A stretch of DNA of 64,000 nt from JBBREP01 sp036501845 (GCA_036501845.1 DASXZO010000010.1:37492-101491); one strand, 5' to 3'. Counted from the first letter of the stretch, positions 51,580 to 60,355 are shown. Notes: generated by a model not told the origin, from the letters alone. Program-made: numbers and translations.

Positions 51580-52646
51580 AGCGGGAGCCGCCCGGGCGCG
51601 AAGCGACCGTCGGGATCGAAGGCGGCCTTCACCCGTGCCGCCAGCGCGGCGTTCGGGATGGCAACGCCAAAGCCGTCGATCCCTGGCGCACCGGCTTCAC
51701 GCAACAACCATCCGCCGTGCCCAGCCGCGGCGTCGCGCGCCAGCAGAAGTTCGCTTGCGTCGTCGCACGCCACATGCACAGTGCCCACACCGATCTCCGC
51801 GCACCACCGCGCCGCGGGCACACGACCGGCGAGTGTGCGGGCCAGTGCGGCGACCGCGCCGGGCGCCACGCTCACCCGGCCGCGGTGGGGACCATCGGGC
51901 AGCATGTGCACAGGGCGCTCGACCACGGCGCCGAGCTGCGCCGCGGCCGCCTGCTCGGCGAGGTCGGCGGCGTGCCCCTCGAGCAGCACGTGCACCGAGT
52001 GCCCGTCGAACAGCACTGCCGACGGCCGGTAGAGCGCGAGGCGCATCGCATCTGCGGCTTCGGGCTCGCCGGCGTCCACCTGGAACCACGCGGCGTGCGG
52101 GGCACGGGGCCGGCAGCGCAACGTCACCTGCACGATCGCGCCGAGCGTGCCCAGCGAGCCGACGAACAGCCGGGGCACGTCGTAGCCGGTCACGTTCTTC
52201 ACCACCGGGCCGCCGCCCTTCACGAGCGTGCCCGCGCCGTCGACCACGCGCACCTCGAGGAGCGCGTCGCGCAGCGGACCGTGACGCAGCCGGCGGATGC
52301 CCGACAGTCCTGCGGCAAGCACACCTCCGACCGTCGCGCGCTCCTCGCGCGGGTCGAGGGCCACCTCCTGGCCCGCCTCGCCCACCACTGCGGCGAGCTC
52401 GGCCACCGTCGTGCCGGCCAGCACGGTCACGGTCATGTCATCGGGGTCGTAGGTGATCACACCTGACGGCACGTGCACCTCGCGCACCGCCGCCGCCTGG
52501 ACCGGATTGCCGACGCCGGCGTGCGTGCCCGCGCCCACCATCACGATCGCGGCACCCGAGTTGCGCAACTCGCGGTCGCGCAACGCCGCGACTACGGGTG
52601 CGGCCGCCCGCGCGAGCTCGGGTGCAACCGTCGAGGCCGTCGCCAT
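51576..52646 (-). CDS. glcE: Glycolate oxidase FAD-binding subunit GlcE
   Basis: 356 aa, PCMH-type FAD fold lacking the catalytic C-terminal half of GlcD. MTVTVLAGTTVAELAAVVG is the FAD-pyrophosphate region, followed by RATVGGVLAAGLSGIRRLRHG and GPVVKNVTGYDVPRLFVGS. The ATG overlaps the glcD stop by one base (TGATG); GTG 52655 is an alternative. With GlcD and GlcF it forms the membrane-associated complex that oxidises glycolate to glyoxylate. Confidence 0.9.
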   Translation of the reverse strand: MATASTVAPELARAAAPVVAALRDRELRNSGAAIVMVGAGTHAGVGNPVQAAAVREVHVPSGVITYDPDDMTVTVLAGTTVAELAAVVGEAGQEVALDPREERATVGGVLAAGLSGIRRLRHGPLRDALLEVRVVDGAGTLVKGGGPVVKNVTGYDVPRLFVGSLGTLGAIVQVTLRCRPRAPHAAWFQVDAGEPEAADAMRLALYRPSAVLFDGHSVHVLLEGHAADLAEQAAAAQLGAVVERPVHMLPDGPHRGRVSVAPGAVAALARTLAGRVPAARWCAEIGVGTVHVACDDASELLLARDAAAGHGGWLLREAGAPGIDGFGVAIPNAALAARVKAAFDPDGRFAPGRLPL

Positions 52647-54001
52647 CAGATCCACGCGCCTGCTGCCACCGCGCCGGCCGCATCAGCCAGACCACGCCGT
52701 GCCGCGCCCACCTCGCCGCAACGCGAACCGGCCGGCAGCACCTTCTGCGGATTGGCCAGGCCTTCGGGGTCGAAGGCATCAGCGAGCCGGCCTTGCGCGG
52801 CGAGGTCGTCGGCCGAGAATTGGAGCGGCATCAGGTCGCGCTTTTCGAGACCCACACCATGCTCGCCCGAAAGCACACCACCCGCGTCGATGCACGCGGT
52901 GAGGATGCGCGAGCCCGCGTCGTGCACCCGAGCCCAGATGTCGGGTTCGCGACCGTCGAACACGATCAAGGGGTGAAGGTTGCCGTCGCCGGCGTGGAAC
53001 ACGTTCATCATCGTGAGCCGCTGCTCGGCCGCCACGGAGTAGACGGTGCGCAACACGTCGACGAGCTTGGTACGCGGCACCACGGCGTCGTGCAGGTAGT
53101 AGTCAGGTGCGATCCGCGCGATCGCCCCGAACGCCGACTTGCGGCCCTTCCACAGCAGCTCGCGCTCGGCCGCATCTTGCGCGACGCGCACCGTGCGCGC
53201 CCCGTGCTCACGGGCGACGCGGTCGACCACCTCCACCTCCGCGGCCACACCGCCCGCGAGGCCGTCCACCTCCACGAGCAGCACCGCTGCGGCGTCGCGC
53301 GGGAACCCTGCGCCCACGAAGTCCTCCACGGCGCGCGTGATCTCGGCGTCCATCATCTCCAGCGCCGCGGGCACCAGGCCGGCTGCGATGATGCCGCTGA
53401 CCGTGGCCGCGGCGTTGTCGATGCTCGTGAAGTCACAGAGCAGCGTGCGCACCAACGGCGGCCGGGCCATCAGCCGCACCGTGACCGCGGTCGCGATGCC
53501 CATCGTGCCCTCGCTCCCCACGAATACGCCCCGCAGGTCGTAGCCGGGCGTGTCGGGAGCCTCGCTGCCGAGCCGGGTGACCGTGCCGTCGGCGAGCACC
53601 GCGTCGACGGCCAGCACGTGGGCACTCGTGACGCCCGACGCAAGGCAGTGCGGCCCGCCGGCGTTCGTTGCCACGTTGCCGCCGATCGTGCAGGCCGCCT
53701 GCGACGACGGGTCGGGCGCGTAGTGGAGCCCGAGCGGGGCGACCGCGCGCGAGAGATCGAGGTTGAGCACGCCCGGCTCGACGAGCGCGGTGCGCGCCGC
53801 GGCGTCGACGCCAAGCACTCGGTTCATCCTCGTGGTGACGATCACCAAGGGCTCGTCGAGCGGTGTGGCGCCGCCGGCGAGACCGGTGCCGCTCCCCCGC
53901 GCCACGAACGGCACGCCATGACGGCGCGCGGCGCGCACGCACGCCGCGACCTCATGAGCATCGCGCGGGAAGCAGATCGCGGCAGCCGAACCTGAACGCA
54001 C
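52646..54001 (-). CDS. glcD: Glycolate oxidase catalytic subunit GlcD (N-terminus lacks a standard start)
   Basis: FAD-linked catalytic subunit oxidising glycolate or D-lactate, at least 451 aa. FVARGSGTGLAGGATPLDEP and ACTIGGNVATNAGGPHCL are FAD-binding loops. HAGDGNLHPLIVFDG and GGVLSGEHGVGLEKRD are the metal/substrate site. From the first ATG/GTG/TTG (GTG 54001) the chain begins VRSGSAAAICFPRD, about 30 residues later than homologues. The frame remains open upstream to a stop at 54110-54112 and encodes the missing family-like segment (LLDDLDTELGDG to ELALYARDAG). Its only candidate starts are ATT (54097, 54106) or CTG (54088). Confidence 0.88.
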   Translation of the reverse strand: MRSGSAAAICFPRDAHEVAACVRAARRHGVPFVARGSGTGLAGGATPLDEPLVIVTTRMNRVLGVDAAARTALVEPGVLNLDLSRAVAPLGLHYAPDPSSQAACTIGGNVATNAGGPHCLASGVTSAHVLAVDAVLADGTVTRLGSEAPDTPGYDLRGVFVGSEGTMGIATAVTVRLMARPPLVRTLLCDFTSIDNAAATVSGIIAAGLVPAALEMMDAEITRAVEDFVGAGFPRDAAAVLLVEVDGLAGGVAAEVEVVDRVAREHGARTVRVAQDAAERELLWKGRKSAFGAIARIAPDYYLHDAVVPRTKLVDVLRTVYSVAAEQRLTMMNVFHAGDGNLHPLIVFDGREPDIWARVHDAGSRILTACIDAGGVLSGEHGVGLEKRDLMPLQFSADDLAAQGRLADAFDPEGLANPQKVLPAGSRCGEVGAARRGLADAAGAVAAGAWI

Positions 54002-54123
54002 TCCTGCGTCGCGGGCGTAGAGCGCGAGCTCGAGTGGTTCGGCGCGCGCCGCGCCGTCACCGAGTTCGGTGTCGAGGTCGTCGAGCAGGCGCGTAATCGT
54101 GCGAATGCTTCAGGGTACCGAGC

Positions 54124-54918
54124 ATGCGCGGATACGGTGAGGGCGTGAGCGGAGCTGTCCGGGAATGGGTCACGCTCGTCGCGCCAGGCAAGCAGCGCAA
54201 GCGCTGGCAGATCGACGTGACGTTCATGCTGTCGCGCTACCAATGCATCTTCGGGTGCGGCTGCCAAGGCAACCTCACAGAGCCCGCGGCCGAGATGGCG
54301 CAGGGCTGCTGCTCCTACGGTGCCCACGCGCACGACAACGCCGACCGTAAGCATGTGGAGTCGGTGGCCAAGCAGCTGCACGACGACGAGTGGCAGTTCA
54401 AGTCGATCGGCGAGAAGCGCGGCGTGTGGGCCACGCTCGGGCCCGATTCCTGGCGTACCCGCCTCGTCGACGACGCGTGCATCTTTCTCAACCGGCCCGG
54501 CTTTGGTGCCGGCCCGGGCTGCGCGCTCCACGTGCTGGCGTTGCGCAAGGGTGTGCACTTCAGCGAGACCAAGCCCACGGTCTGCTGGCAGGTGCCGCTG
54601 CGTGCGATCCCGCGCGACGAAGACGACGGCAGCGAAACCACCGTGCTCACCGAGTTCGGCCGCGACGGCTGGGGTGAGGGCGGCGAGGACTTCGCGTGGT
54701 GGTGCACAGAGGCGCCCGAGGCCTTCACCGGCGAGGTTCCGGTGTACGTGTCGATGGAGAAGGAGCTGCGGGCCATCTGCGGCGACGTCGTCTACGACGA
54801 GCTGGCGAAATATCTCGGGTCACGCGCGTCGTCGCCGAGCGTTGTGGCGCATCCCGCCGAAGTGCCAGTGATGATGACTCGCAAGCGCACGCGCGACCTC
54901 CCGCACAACTTCGGCTGA
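54124..54918 (+). CDS. Cys-rich conserved hypothetical protein
   Basis: 264 aa, cytosolic, no signal peptide. An N-terminal cluster CIFGCGCQGNL followed by GCCSYGAHAHD provides five Cys and two His within about 35 residues. A second set is CIFLNRPGFGAGPGCALHVL and TVCWQVPL. The layout suggests a zinc or Fe-S site, broadly like DUF3109/YkgJ-type proteins, but I cannot assign it. Alternative start GTG 54145. It is divergent from glcD. Function unknown. Confidence 0.7.
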   Translation: MRGYGEGVSGAVREWVTLVAPGKQRKRWQIDVTFMLSRYQCIFGCGCQGNLTEPAAEMAQGCCSYGAHAHDNADRKHVESVAKQLHDDEWQFKSIGEKRGVWATLGPDSWRTRLVDDACIFLNRPGFGAGPGCALHVLALRKGVHFSETKPTVCWQVPLRAIPRDEDDGSETTVLTEFGRDGWGEGGEDFAWWCTEAPEAFTGEVPVYVSMEKELRAICGDVVYDELAKYLGSRASSPSVVAHPAEVPVMMTRKRTRDLPHNFG

Positions 54919-55013
54919 CCGCGGCGACGCGCCGAACGCGCGGCGCCAGTGACCGCGCTCAGCATGGTTCAGGAGCTGATCCGTGCGGGCCTTGCTCGCA
55001 TCGGGCAGACTTG

Positions 55014-55035
55014 CGGTTCGGGTGGAGTCGAACCG
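55014..55035. promoter_or_regulatory. Inverted repeat upstream of RidA gene
   Basis: CGGTTCG (55014-55020), 8 bp, CGAACCG (55029-55035): perfect 7-bp arms about 48 bp before the RidA start, in a 164-bp gap with no ORF. It may be an operator; it does not fold as a tRNA T-arm with the expected partners. Confidence 0.4.
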
Positions 55036-55082
55036 GCGCCGTGGTGAGGGCGGCGGGGCGACCGGTTCGGAACGAGGTTTCA

Positions 55083-55484
55083 GTGACGATCGAGCGGCAT
55101 GATCCGCTTGGCGGTGCCTTTGGCGCGGCGCTCGGAGTGCGGGCGGGCGACTTCGTGTTCACCACGGTCGCGGGCAACGAGCGGCTCGAGAACGGCGAGC
55201 CCGTATTCGGCGCGACGTTCGAGCGTCAGCTCGAAATCGTCGGCGAACATCTTGTGCGCCGGCTGCAACATTTCGGGTGTGCACTCGATGCCATCGTCGA
55301 CGCGACGGTGTGGCTGCACCCGTCGGTCGATGTCACACCCGGCCTCCTGCTCGACGCGCTGCAGAGCCAGGTGTTCCACGGCGTGGTGCCGGCGATGTCG
55401 TTCGTGCGCTCGCCGATGCTGTACCCGGAGGCACTCGTCGGCGTGAAGGCCGTCGCCTTCGCGCCGAGTACGCCAAGCACGTGA
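55083..55484 (+). CDS. RidA/YjgF family protein
   Basis: A 133-aa protein of the Rid enamine/imine deaminase superfamily. ALGVRAGDFVFTTVAGNE opens the fold. ATFERQLEIVGEHLVRRLQHFG and LDAIVDATVWLHPSVDV are family helices and strand, and SFVRSPMLYPEALVGVKAVAF ends it. The usual RidA Arg is present in SFVRSP, but the surrounding motif differs from archetypal RidA, so this may be another Rid subgroup. The GTG start has CGAGG upstream. Confidence 0.75.
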   Translation: MTIERHDPLGGAFGAALGVRAGDFVFTTVAGNERLENGEPVFGATFERQLEIVGEHLVRRLQHFGCALDAIVDATVWLHPSVDVTPGLLLDALQSQVFHGVVPAMSFVRSPMLYPEALVGVKAVAFAPSTPST

Positions 55485-55515
55485 CGCGGGCCGCGCGCAC
55501 GCTGAGCCGCGCGCG

Positions 55516-56256
55516 TCAGCTCTCGAAGCTGGGCACGTTGGCGTGCGCGGCATCGGCACGTCCCTTCGGCACTTCCCACTCCTCTTGGCGGCCGAGCGCG
55601 GTCATGTCGAGGAAGTAGTACGAGCCACCGAGAGCTTCGCAGCCGCGCGCGAACGTGGAGTAGGTGTGGAACACGCGGTCGCCGTCGCGCAGGAAGCAGC
55701 TGTAGCCGGGCTGTTCGGATGAACCCTCGCCGAGCCAGCCCAAGTCGTGCGCTTCGAGCTCGTCGGGGTTGCGGTAGTTGAACATCACGGGCGCCACCGA
55801 CGGGTCGATCGTCACGTGGAAGTCGTAGTTGAACGACGATCCGAAGGACGAGTACCAGGGGAACGTCCACCCCTTCTTCGCCTTCCAGCGCTCGAGCTTG
55901 TCGAGCGGCGCACGGCTGATCGCTGCGAACGTGGTGTCGCGTGCGGCGAGGTGCGTGCGCAGGCCGTCGGACATCTCGTCGGCCGCGGCGGTGCAGCTCG
56001 GACAGCCGTCGTCCCACTCGGGGTCGAACATGAAGTGCTGCACGATTAGCTGGCGCCGGCCCTCGAAGAGATCGGCGAGCGTCACCTCGCCGTCGGGGCC
56101 GGCGAATCGATAGTGGTCGTCGACGAGCACCATCGGTAGCTCGCGCCGGTGCGCGCTCAACGTGTCACGCGCCCGGGTCATCGCTTTCTCGTCGGCCAGC
56201 AGCGCCCTGCGCGCGGCCAGCCACTCCTCACGGGTCACGACATCAGGCAGGCTCAT
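55516..56256 (-). CDS. DUF899 family thioredoxin-like protein
   Basis: A 246-aa DUF899 protein with a thioredoxin-like core. VTREEWLAARRALLADEK begins the family pattern. IVQHFMFDPEWDDGCPSCTA carries a CxxC in the position of the thioredoxin motif, and GWTFPWYSSFGSSFNYDF follows. HTYSTFARGCEALGGSYYFLD is the C-terminal signature. Proposed redox role only; no substrate is known. Confidence 0.85.
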   Translation of the reverse strand: MSLPDVVTREEWLAARRALLADEKAMTRARDTLSAHRRELPMVLVDDHYRFAGPDGEVTLADLFEGRRQLIVQHFMFDPEWDDGCPSCTAAADEMSDGLRTHLAARDTTFAAISRAPLDKLERWKAKKGWTFPWYSSFGSSFNYDFHVTIDPSVAPVMFNYRNPDELEAHDLGWLGEGSSEQPGYSCFLRDGDRVFHTYSTFARGCEALGGSYYFLDMTALGRQEEWEVPKGRADAAHANVPSFES

Positions 56257-56306
56257 ACCGGTAGGACGTACCCACCGACCCAAAACTCATCGCCAAGCGG
56301 AGGCAG

Positions 56307-57077
56307 TTATGCACGGACCGCCGCGCCGCCGTCGACCACGACGACTTCGCCGGTCATCCAGCTCGACGCGTCGCTGCACAACATCAGCGCCGCCGCGGCG
56401 ATGTCGTCGGGCTGGCCGATACGGCCGAGGGCCTGCATCCGGTTCGACGCGTCCTCGTTGGGCTCCCAGAGCGCCCGGGCGAAGTCGGTCTTCACGAGGC
56501 CCGGCGCGATTGCGTTCACACGCACGCCCGGGGCGAGCTCCATCGCGAGCTGCTTGGTCATGTGGGTGAGCGCGGCCTTGCCCACGTTGTAGGCGCCGAT
56601 GAACGGCCCGGGCCGAAGCCCGCCGACCGACACCACGTTCAACATCACGCCGCCGTGGTCTTTCATCCATCCGCGCCATGCCTCCTGCATGAGGCGCAGC
56701 GGGCCGGCGAGGTTCACGTCCCACACCTTGGCCACCGTGCGCATGTCGGCCTCGATGAGCGGACCGAACTGCGGGTTGGTGGCCGCGTTGTTCACGAGCA
56801 CGTCAACACCACCGTGCGTGGACACGCAGTGATCGATCATCGCGGTGATGACGTCGGAATCAGCAGCCGAGCCCTGCACCGACGTGACGCCGCCAACGCC
56901 GGGGATCGCCGACAACGCAGACACACTCTCCGCGAGTTCGTCGGGCTTTCGTGCGTTCACCACGACCGTGGCGCCCGCGGCTGCGAACGCTTCGCAGATG
57001 CCGCGGCCGATCCCGCGCGTACCCCCGGTGACCAGCGCAACCCTGCCGTCGAGCCTGAACGTCGACGCGTCGATCAC
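56307..57077 (-). CDS. SDR family NAD(P)-dependent oxidoreductase
   Basis: 256-aa classical short-chain dehydrogenase. ALVTGGTRGIGRGI is the nucleotide-binding TGxxxGIG, VLVNNAATN the NNA(A)G-like motif. NVVSVGG supplies Ser, and YNVGK gives the catalytic YxxxK. The C-terminal PDDIAAAALMLCSDASSWMTGE is standard. Resembles FabG-like reductases; substrate unknown. The start overlaps the stop of the GroES-like gene by 4 bp (ATGA). Confidence 0.9.
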   Translation of the reverse strand: MIDASTFRLDGRVALVTGGTRGIGRGICEAFAAAGATVVVNARKPDELAESVSALSAIPGVGGVTSVQGSAADSDVITAMIDHCVSTHGGVDVLVNNAATNPQFGPLIEADMRTVAKVWDVNLAGPLRLMQEAWRGWMKDHGGVMLNVVSVGGLRPGPFIGAYNVGKAALTHMTKQLAMELAPGVRVNAIAPGLVKTDFARALWEPNEDASNRMQALGRIGQPDDIAAAALMLCSDASSWMTGEVVVVDGGAAVRA

Positions 57078-57397
57078 AGGTAGAGCCCCGTACCGCCGTC
57101 TTCCTTGTTCGAAGCAACCGCGTGCACGTCGCGTTCGCGCAGGATGAGGTAGTCCTCGCCGTGGATCTCCACCTCGTAGCCACTGTCGGGCGAGAAGAGC
57201 ACCTGGTCACCGGCTTCGATGTTGCGCACGGTTGGTCCGGCCGCGGTCACCTCGGCCCACACCAGGCGGCGGTTCACGGCCGCGGTCGCCGGGATCAGGA
57301 TGCCGGCACGCGACTTGCGCTCCCCGGCCTCTCGCGAGGGGAGCACCAGCAGCCGATCGGCCGTCATGCGGATCGACTGCTTCTCGTCAGCGGTCAT
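57074..57397 (-). CDS. GroES-family co-chaperonin-like protein
   Basis: A 107-aa Cpn10 fold: RMTADRLLVLPSREAGERKSR, then ILIPATAAVNRRLVWAEVTAAGP. AGDQVLFSPDSGYEVEIHGEDYLILRERDV matches the C-terminal half of GroES. The mobile-loop region (about residues 20-38) differs from the canonical hydrophobic tripeptide and the N-terminus has an extra ten residues. No groEL is adjacent, so it is probably a secondary GroES paralogue. Confidence 0.82.
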   Translation of the reverse strand: MTADEKQSIRMTADRLLVLPSREAGERKSRAGILIPATAAVNRRLVWAEVTAAGPTVRNIEAGDQVLFSPDSGYEVEIHGEDYLILRERDVHAVASNKEDGGTGLYL

Positions 57398-57445
57398 TCG
57401 GGCGAACCCTAGCGGTGCTCCGGTCGGGCGTCTCCGATCCGTGCG

Positions 57446-57461
57446 CTGACGGCACCGTCAG
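57446..57461. promoter_or_regulatory. Palindrome in divergent GroES-like/cupredoxin promoter
   Basis: CTGACGG-CA-CCGTCAG, perfect 7-bp arms with a 2-bp centre, in the 102-bp gap between divergent starts. It is a plausible operator for one or both directions. Confidence 0.5.
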
Positions 57462-57499
57462 TAGGCTTCTTTGCGCCGCACCGTCTCTTCGGAGGATTC

Positions 57500-57898
57500 A
57501 TGGGCCTTGTCGCGAGCCGCCACCGCATCACCGCGTTCGCTGCGGTGTTGTGCGCCGTGGCTGCGCCGATTGCGCTCGGCGCCTGCTCGAGCAGCAGTAG
57601 CAGCGCGAGCGAGAAGTGCCCGGCGACCGTCGACGCCACCGTCACCGCGCACGACACCTTCCGGTTCACGCCGAGCACCCTCAGCGCGACCGCCGGCAAG
57701 TACGTCGTCAAGCTCGTCGACGGCGGCTCGCTCAACCACACGTTCCAGATTCACGGCTTCGACGGCAAGGCCGAGGTGAGCAGCGGCCACAAGACGTCGT
57801 GCGCGACGTTCACCCTCACCAAAGGGACGTTCCATTACTACTGCGGGATCCCCGGGCATGAGACCGCGGGCATGAAGGGCACGATCACCGTCTCGTGA
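57500..57898 (+). CDS. Cupredoxin-domain lipoprotein
   Basis: 132 aa. A signal peptide ends with the lipobox LGAC, then a Ser-rich spacer. The type I copper site is visible: His in LNHTFQIHG, Cys in YYCGIPGHE, the next His in PGHETAG and Met in AGMKG. This is a plastocyanin/nitrosocyanin-like electron carrier outside the membrane. GGAGG lies 5 bp upstream of the ATG. The stop overlaps the heme O synthase start (GTGA), linking it to cytochrome oxidase assembly. Confidence 0.88.
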   Translation: MGLVASRHRITAFAAVLCAVAAPIALGACSSSSSSASEKCPATVDATVTAHDTFRFTPSTLSATAGKYVVKLVDGGSLNHTFQIHGFDGKAEVSSGHKTSCATFTLTKGTFHYYCGIPGHETAGMKGTITVS

Positions 57899-58818
57899 CC
57901 TCTGACCCCGCGCTGACCGCGACCGCAATCGGGGGGCGGGTCGGTGGGGAATTCGGACGGCGCGTCCGCGCGTATGTCCGCCTGACCAAACCGCGGGTCG
58001 TCGAGCTCCTGCTCGTGACCACCGTGCCGGCGATGGTGGTGGCGGCACGCGGCTGGCCGCGCACCGGTCTCGTGATCGCGGTGGTGATCGCGGGCGCGCT
58101 TGCGGCCGGTGGCGCGAACACGATCAACAGTTGGATCGAGCGCGACCGCGACCGCCTCATGCACCGCACCGCGCAGCGGCCGCTCGTGACCGGCGAGATC
58201 CCCGCATGGCACGGCCTCGCCTTCGGCATCGGCCTGAACGTGATCGCGTTCGCAGTGCTGTCGATCACCGCCAACGTGCTCGCGGCCGTGCTGACGCTTT
58301 CGGCGACGCTCTTCTATGTGTTCGTGTACACGATTTGGCTCAAGCCGCGCACCGATCAGAACATCGTGATCGGCGGCGCCGCCGGCGCGGTGCCGGTGCT
58401 GGTGGGCTTCGCCGCAGTGTCCGACCACGTTCCTGCGGCGGCATGGGTGCTGTTCGCGGTGATCTTCTGCTGGACGCCCGCGCACTTCTGGGCCCTCGCG
58501 ATGCGGTATCGCGACGATTACGCCACCGCCGGTTACCCGATGCTCCCCGTGCACAAGTCGGGCCGCACCACGGCGCTGCAGATCACCACTTACGCCGCCC
58601 TGACCACGGTGGTCACCTTGCTGCTCGGGACTGCCACCACAGTCGGCCCGGTCTACATCGTGAGCGCGGCGGTGCTCGGCGTGGTGTTCATCGTGCGGGC
58701 GCTCGCCCTCGTACGCGATCCCGACAGCCGCCGGGCGATCAAGTTCTTCGCGTGGTCGAACATCTACTTGATGCTCGTGTTCGCGGCACTCATGGTCGAC
58801 GTCTTCGTACGGAACTAG
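57895..58818 (+). CDS. ctaB: Protoheme IX farnesyltransferase (heme O synthase)
   Basis: Adds a farnesyl group to heme b for heme-copper oxidases. A 307-aa polytopic UbiA-family prenyltransferase. LTKPRVVELLLVTTVPAM begins the first helix, and NTINSWIERDRDRLMHRT is the first Asp-rich (DxxxD) motif. WTPAHFWALAMRYRDDY is the CtaB-specific second motif. GTG start overlaps the cupredoxin stop. Confidence 0.95.
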   Translation: MTSDPALTATAIGGRVGGEFGRRVRAYVRLTKPRVVELLLVTTVPAMVVAARGWPRTGLVIAVVIAGALAAGGANTINSWIERDRDRLMHRTAQRPLVTGEIPAWHGLAFGIGLNVIAFAVLSITANVLAAVLTLSATLFYVFVYTIWLKPRTDQNIVIGGAAGAVPVLVGFAAVSDHVPAAAWVLFAVIFCWTPAHFWALAMRYRDDYATAGYPMLPVHKSGRTTALQITTYAALTTVVTLLLGTATTVGPVYIVSAAVLGVVFIVRALALVRDPDSRRAIKFFAWSNIYLMLVFAALMVDVFVRN

Positions 58819-58830
58819 GTCACTGCACCG

Positions 58831-59379
58831 ATGGAGCGCCGGCACAAGATCATCGTTTCGGTCTTCGCGGCGCTGGTCGCCATCGTCGCGGTGATCGGTG
58901 TGGTTGTGGCCTTCTCGTCGCACACCGCGAAGGACCAGGCCGTCCCGCCGGGCACGCTCGGAGTGGGCAAGACCGCGCCGAACTTCACCTTGCCCGGCGT
59001 GAACGGTGGCACGGTGACGCTCGACGCATTCCGCGGGAAGCCGGTGATCCTCACGTTCGGCGCCGCCTACTGCGGTCCGTGCCACCAGGAGTTCCCGCTG
59101 CTTGCCAAGGCCGCGAAGCAGCACCCGAACGTGAGCGTGGTGGGCGTCGACCCAGAGGACCTGCCCGGCGACATGCAGCAGATGATGCGCCAGACCGGTG
59201 CCAAGTGGCCGATGGCCGACGACCGCCAGGGCGACGTGGCCGCGCGCTACGGAGTGACCACGCTGCCGATCACATTCTTCGTGAACGGCCGCGGCACCAT
59301 CGTCGCGAGCGGCTTCGGTCTCACCAGCCAGAGCCTCGTCGACGCGCCACTCAACAAGTTGCTCCACGCGCCGGCCTGA
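58831..59379 (+). CDS. TlpA/ResA-like membrane-anchored thioredoxin
   Basis: 182 aa. One N-terminal membrane helix (IIVSVFAALVAIVAVIGVVV) and an extracytoplasmic thioredoxin fold. APNFTLPGVNGGTVTL precedes the active site AAYCGPCHQEFPLL, and TLPITFFVNGRG contains the cis-Pro. It lies 12 bp after ctaB. In this context it probably reduces cysteines during cytochrome c or CuA-site assembly. Confidence 0.9.
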   Translation: MERRHKIIVSVFAALVAIVAVIGVVVAFSSHTAKDQAVPPGTLGVGKTAPNFTLPGVNGGTVTLDAFRGKPVILTFGAAYCGPCHQEFPLLAKAAKQHPNVSVVGVDPEDLPGDMQQMMRQTGAKWPMADDRQGDVAARYGVTTLPITFFVNGRGTIVASGFGLTSQSLVDAPLNKLLHAPA

Positions 59380-59384
59380 TCCGG

Positions 59385-60254
59385 CTATTCATCCGAGGTC
59401 GGGCGGACGAGCTTGCGATCGACCGAGGTCTGCACGAAGCCGGCGCCGAGGTAGAGGCCGCGGCCAGGGTCGGCCGAGAAGCCGATGCTCAAGCGTTGCG
59501 CGCCCTTACGCACAAGCCGATCGAGCCCATGCGTGAGCAGCATGCGACCGAGGCCGCGCCGCTGATATTCGTCTTCGACGCGCATCGGTTCGAGCAGGCC
59601 CGCCCGCGTGATGGGATCGAACCAGAACAGGGCGTATCCAGCGACATTGCCGTGCGCGTCTTCCACCGCCAGATCGAGCGCCGGGTCGTAGAGCGAGCAC
59701 TGACGCAGGCGCGCCTCCACTGCTTCGCCGTTGCGAGCGATCATCGGGTGCGGCCGATCGGCGCGCACTCCCCGATCGACGATCGAGAACCCGTCGACGT
59801 GCTCAACGGGTGGACGATCAGTCGCGTCCATCCACGTGGTGCCCGACAACTCGTCAGTCAAGGTGAAGTCGCTCTGCAACGCGAGCGCGATCCGTCGCTC
59901 ATGATCCTCGTGCACGAGCATCTCGAGGGCGACATCGCCGCCGTGCGCAGCGGCGGCTTCCAACGTCGCGACCCACACCTCTTCGATGTCGACGATCGAC
60001 GGCACCGCGAACGCGTCGACCTGCCACACGTCATCCCATGCCGTCAGCCCGACCGCGGCCACTGGGCCGGCATCGTCGAACCAGACTGGCAGCGCGAGCT
60101 CGTCGGTCGCCCGCGGCCGTCGCCACCACCACTGCACATCCGCCGCCTGCCACATGCACCCCAACGGATCGGCCCGCAAGGCGCGCTGCAGCACAGTGGT
60201 CGTTGCGTGCAGTCGCTCGAGACCCCGCAACAACTCGCGGGGTCGAGCCATCAT
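59385..60254 (-). CDS. GNAT family N-acetyltransferase
   Basis: About 289 aa. The C-terminal GNAT domain has AGYALFWFDP, LLEPMRVEDEYQRRGLGRMLL (acetyl-CoA loop RRGLGRM) and YLGAGFVQ. The N-terminal half looks like a degenerate second GNAT domain, a tandem arrangement also seen in mycothiol synthase, but the specific function is not supported. Two adjacent ATGs (60254 and 60251) are possible starts. It is divergent from the secreted-protein gene. Confidence 0.8.
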   Translation of the reverse strand: MMARPRELLRGLERLHATTTVLQRALRADPLGCMWQAADVQWWWRRPRATDELALPVWFDDAGPVAAVGLTAWDDVWQVDAFAVPSIVDIEEVWVATLEAAAAHGGDVALEMLVHEDHERRIALALQSDFTLTDELSGTTWMDATDRPPVEHVDGFSIVDRGVRADRPHPMIARNGEAVEARLRQCSLYDPALDLAVEDAHGNVAGYALFWFDPITRAGLLEPMRVEDEYQRRGLGRMLLTHGLDRLVRKGAQRLSIGFSADPGRGLYLGAGFVQTSVDRKLVRPTSDE

Positions 60255-60355
60255 CCGACGGACGCTACCGGGCGCCCTGCATGCGGTGATCGGCAGTTTC
60301 GTTGACCTCTCCACCCGCGGTCGTGGAAAATGCCGCCGGTGGGTGCACTGATACC

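Noticed and set aside
55011..55040. tRNA T-arm-like sequence GGTTCG ... CGAACC
   Set aside because: No matching acceptor, D or anticodon arms on either strand; treated as an inverted repeat only.
57838..59367. 509-codon minus-strand frame opposite ctaB and the thioredoxin gene
   Set aside because: His/Arg/Glu-rich shadow composition; the opposite strand has two intact, coupled genes.
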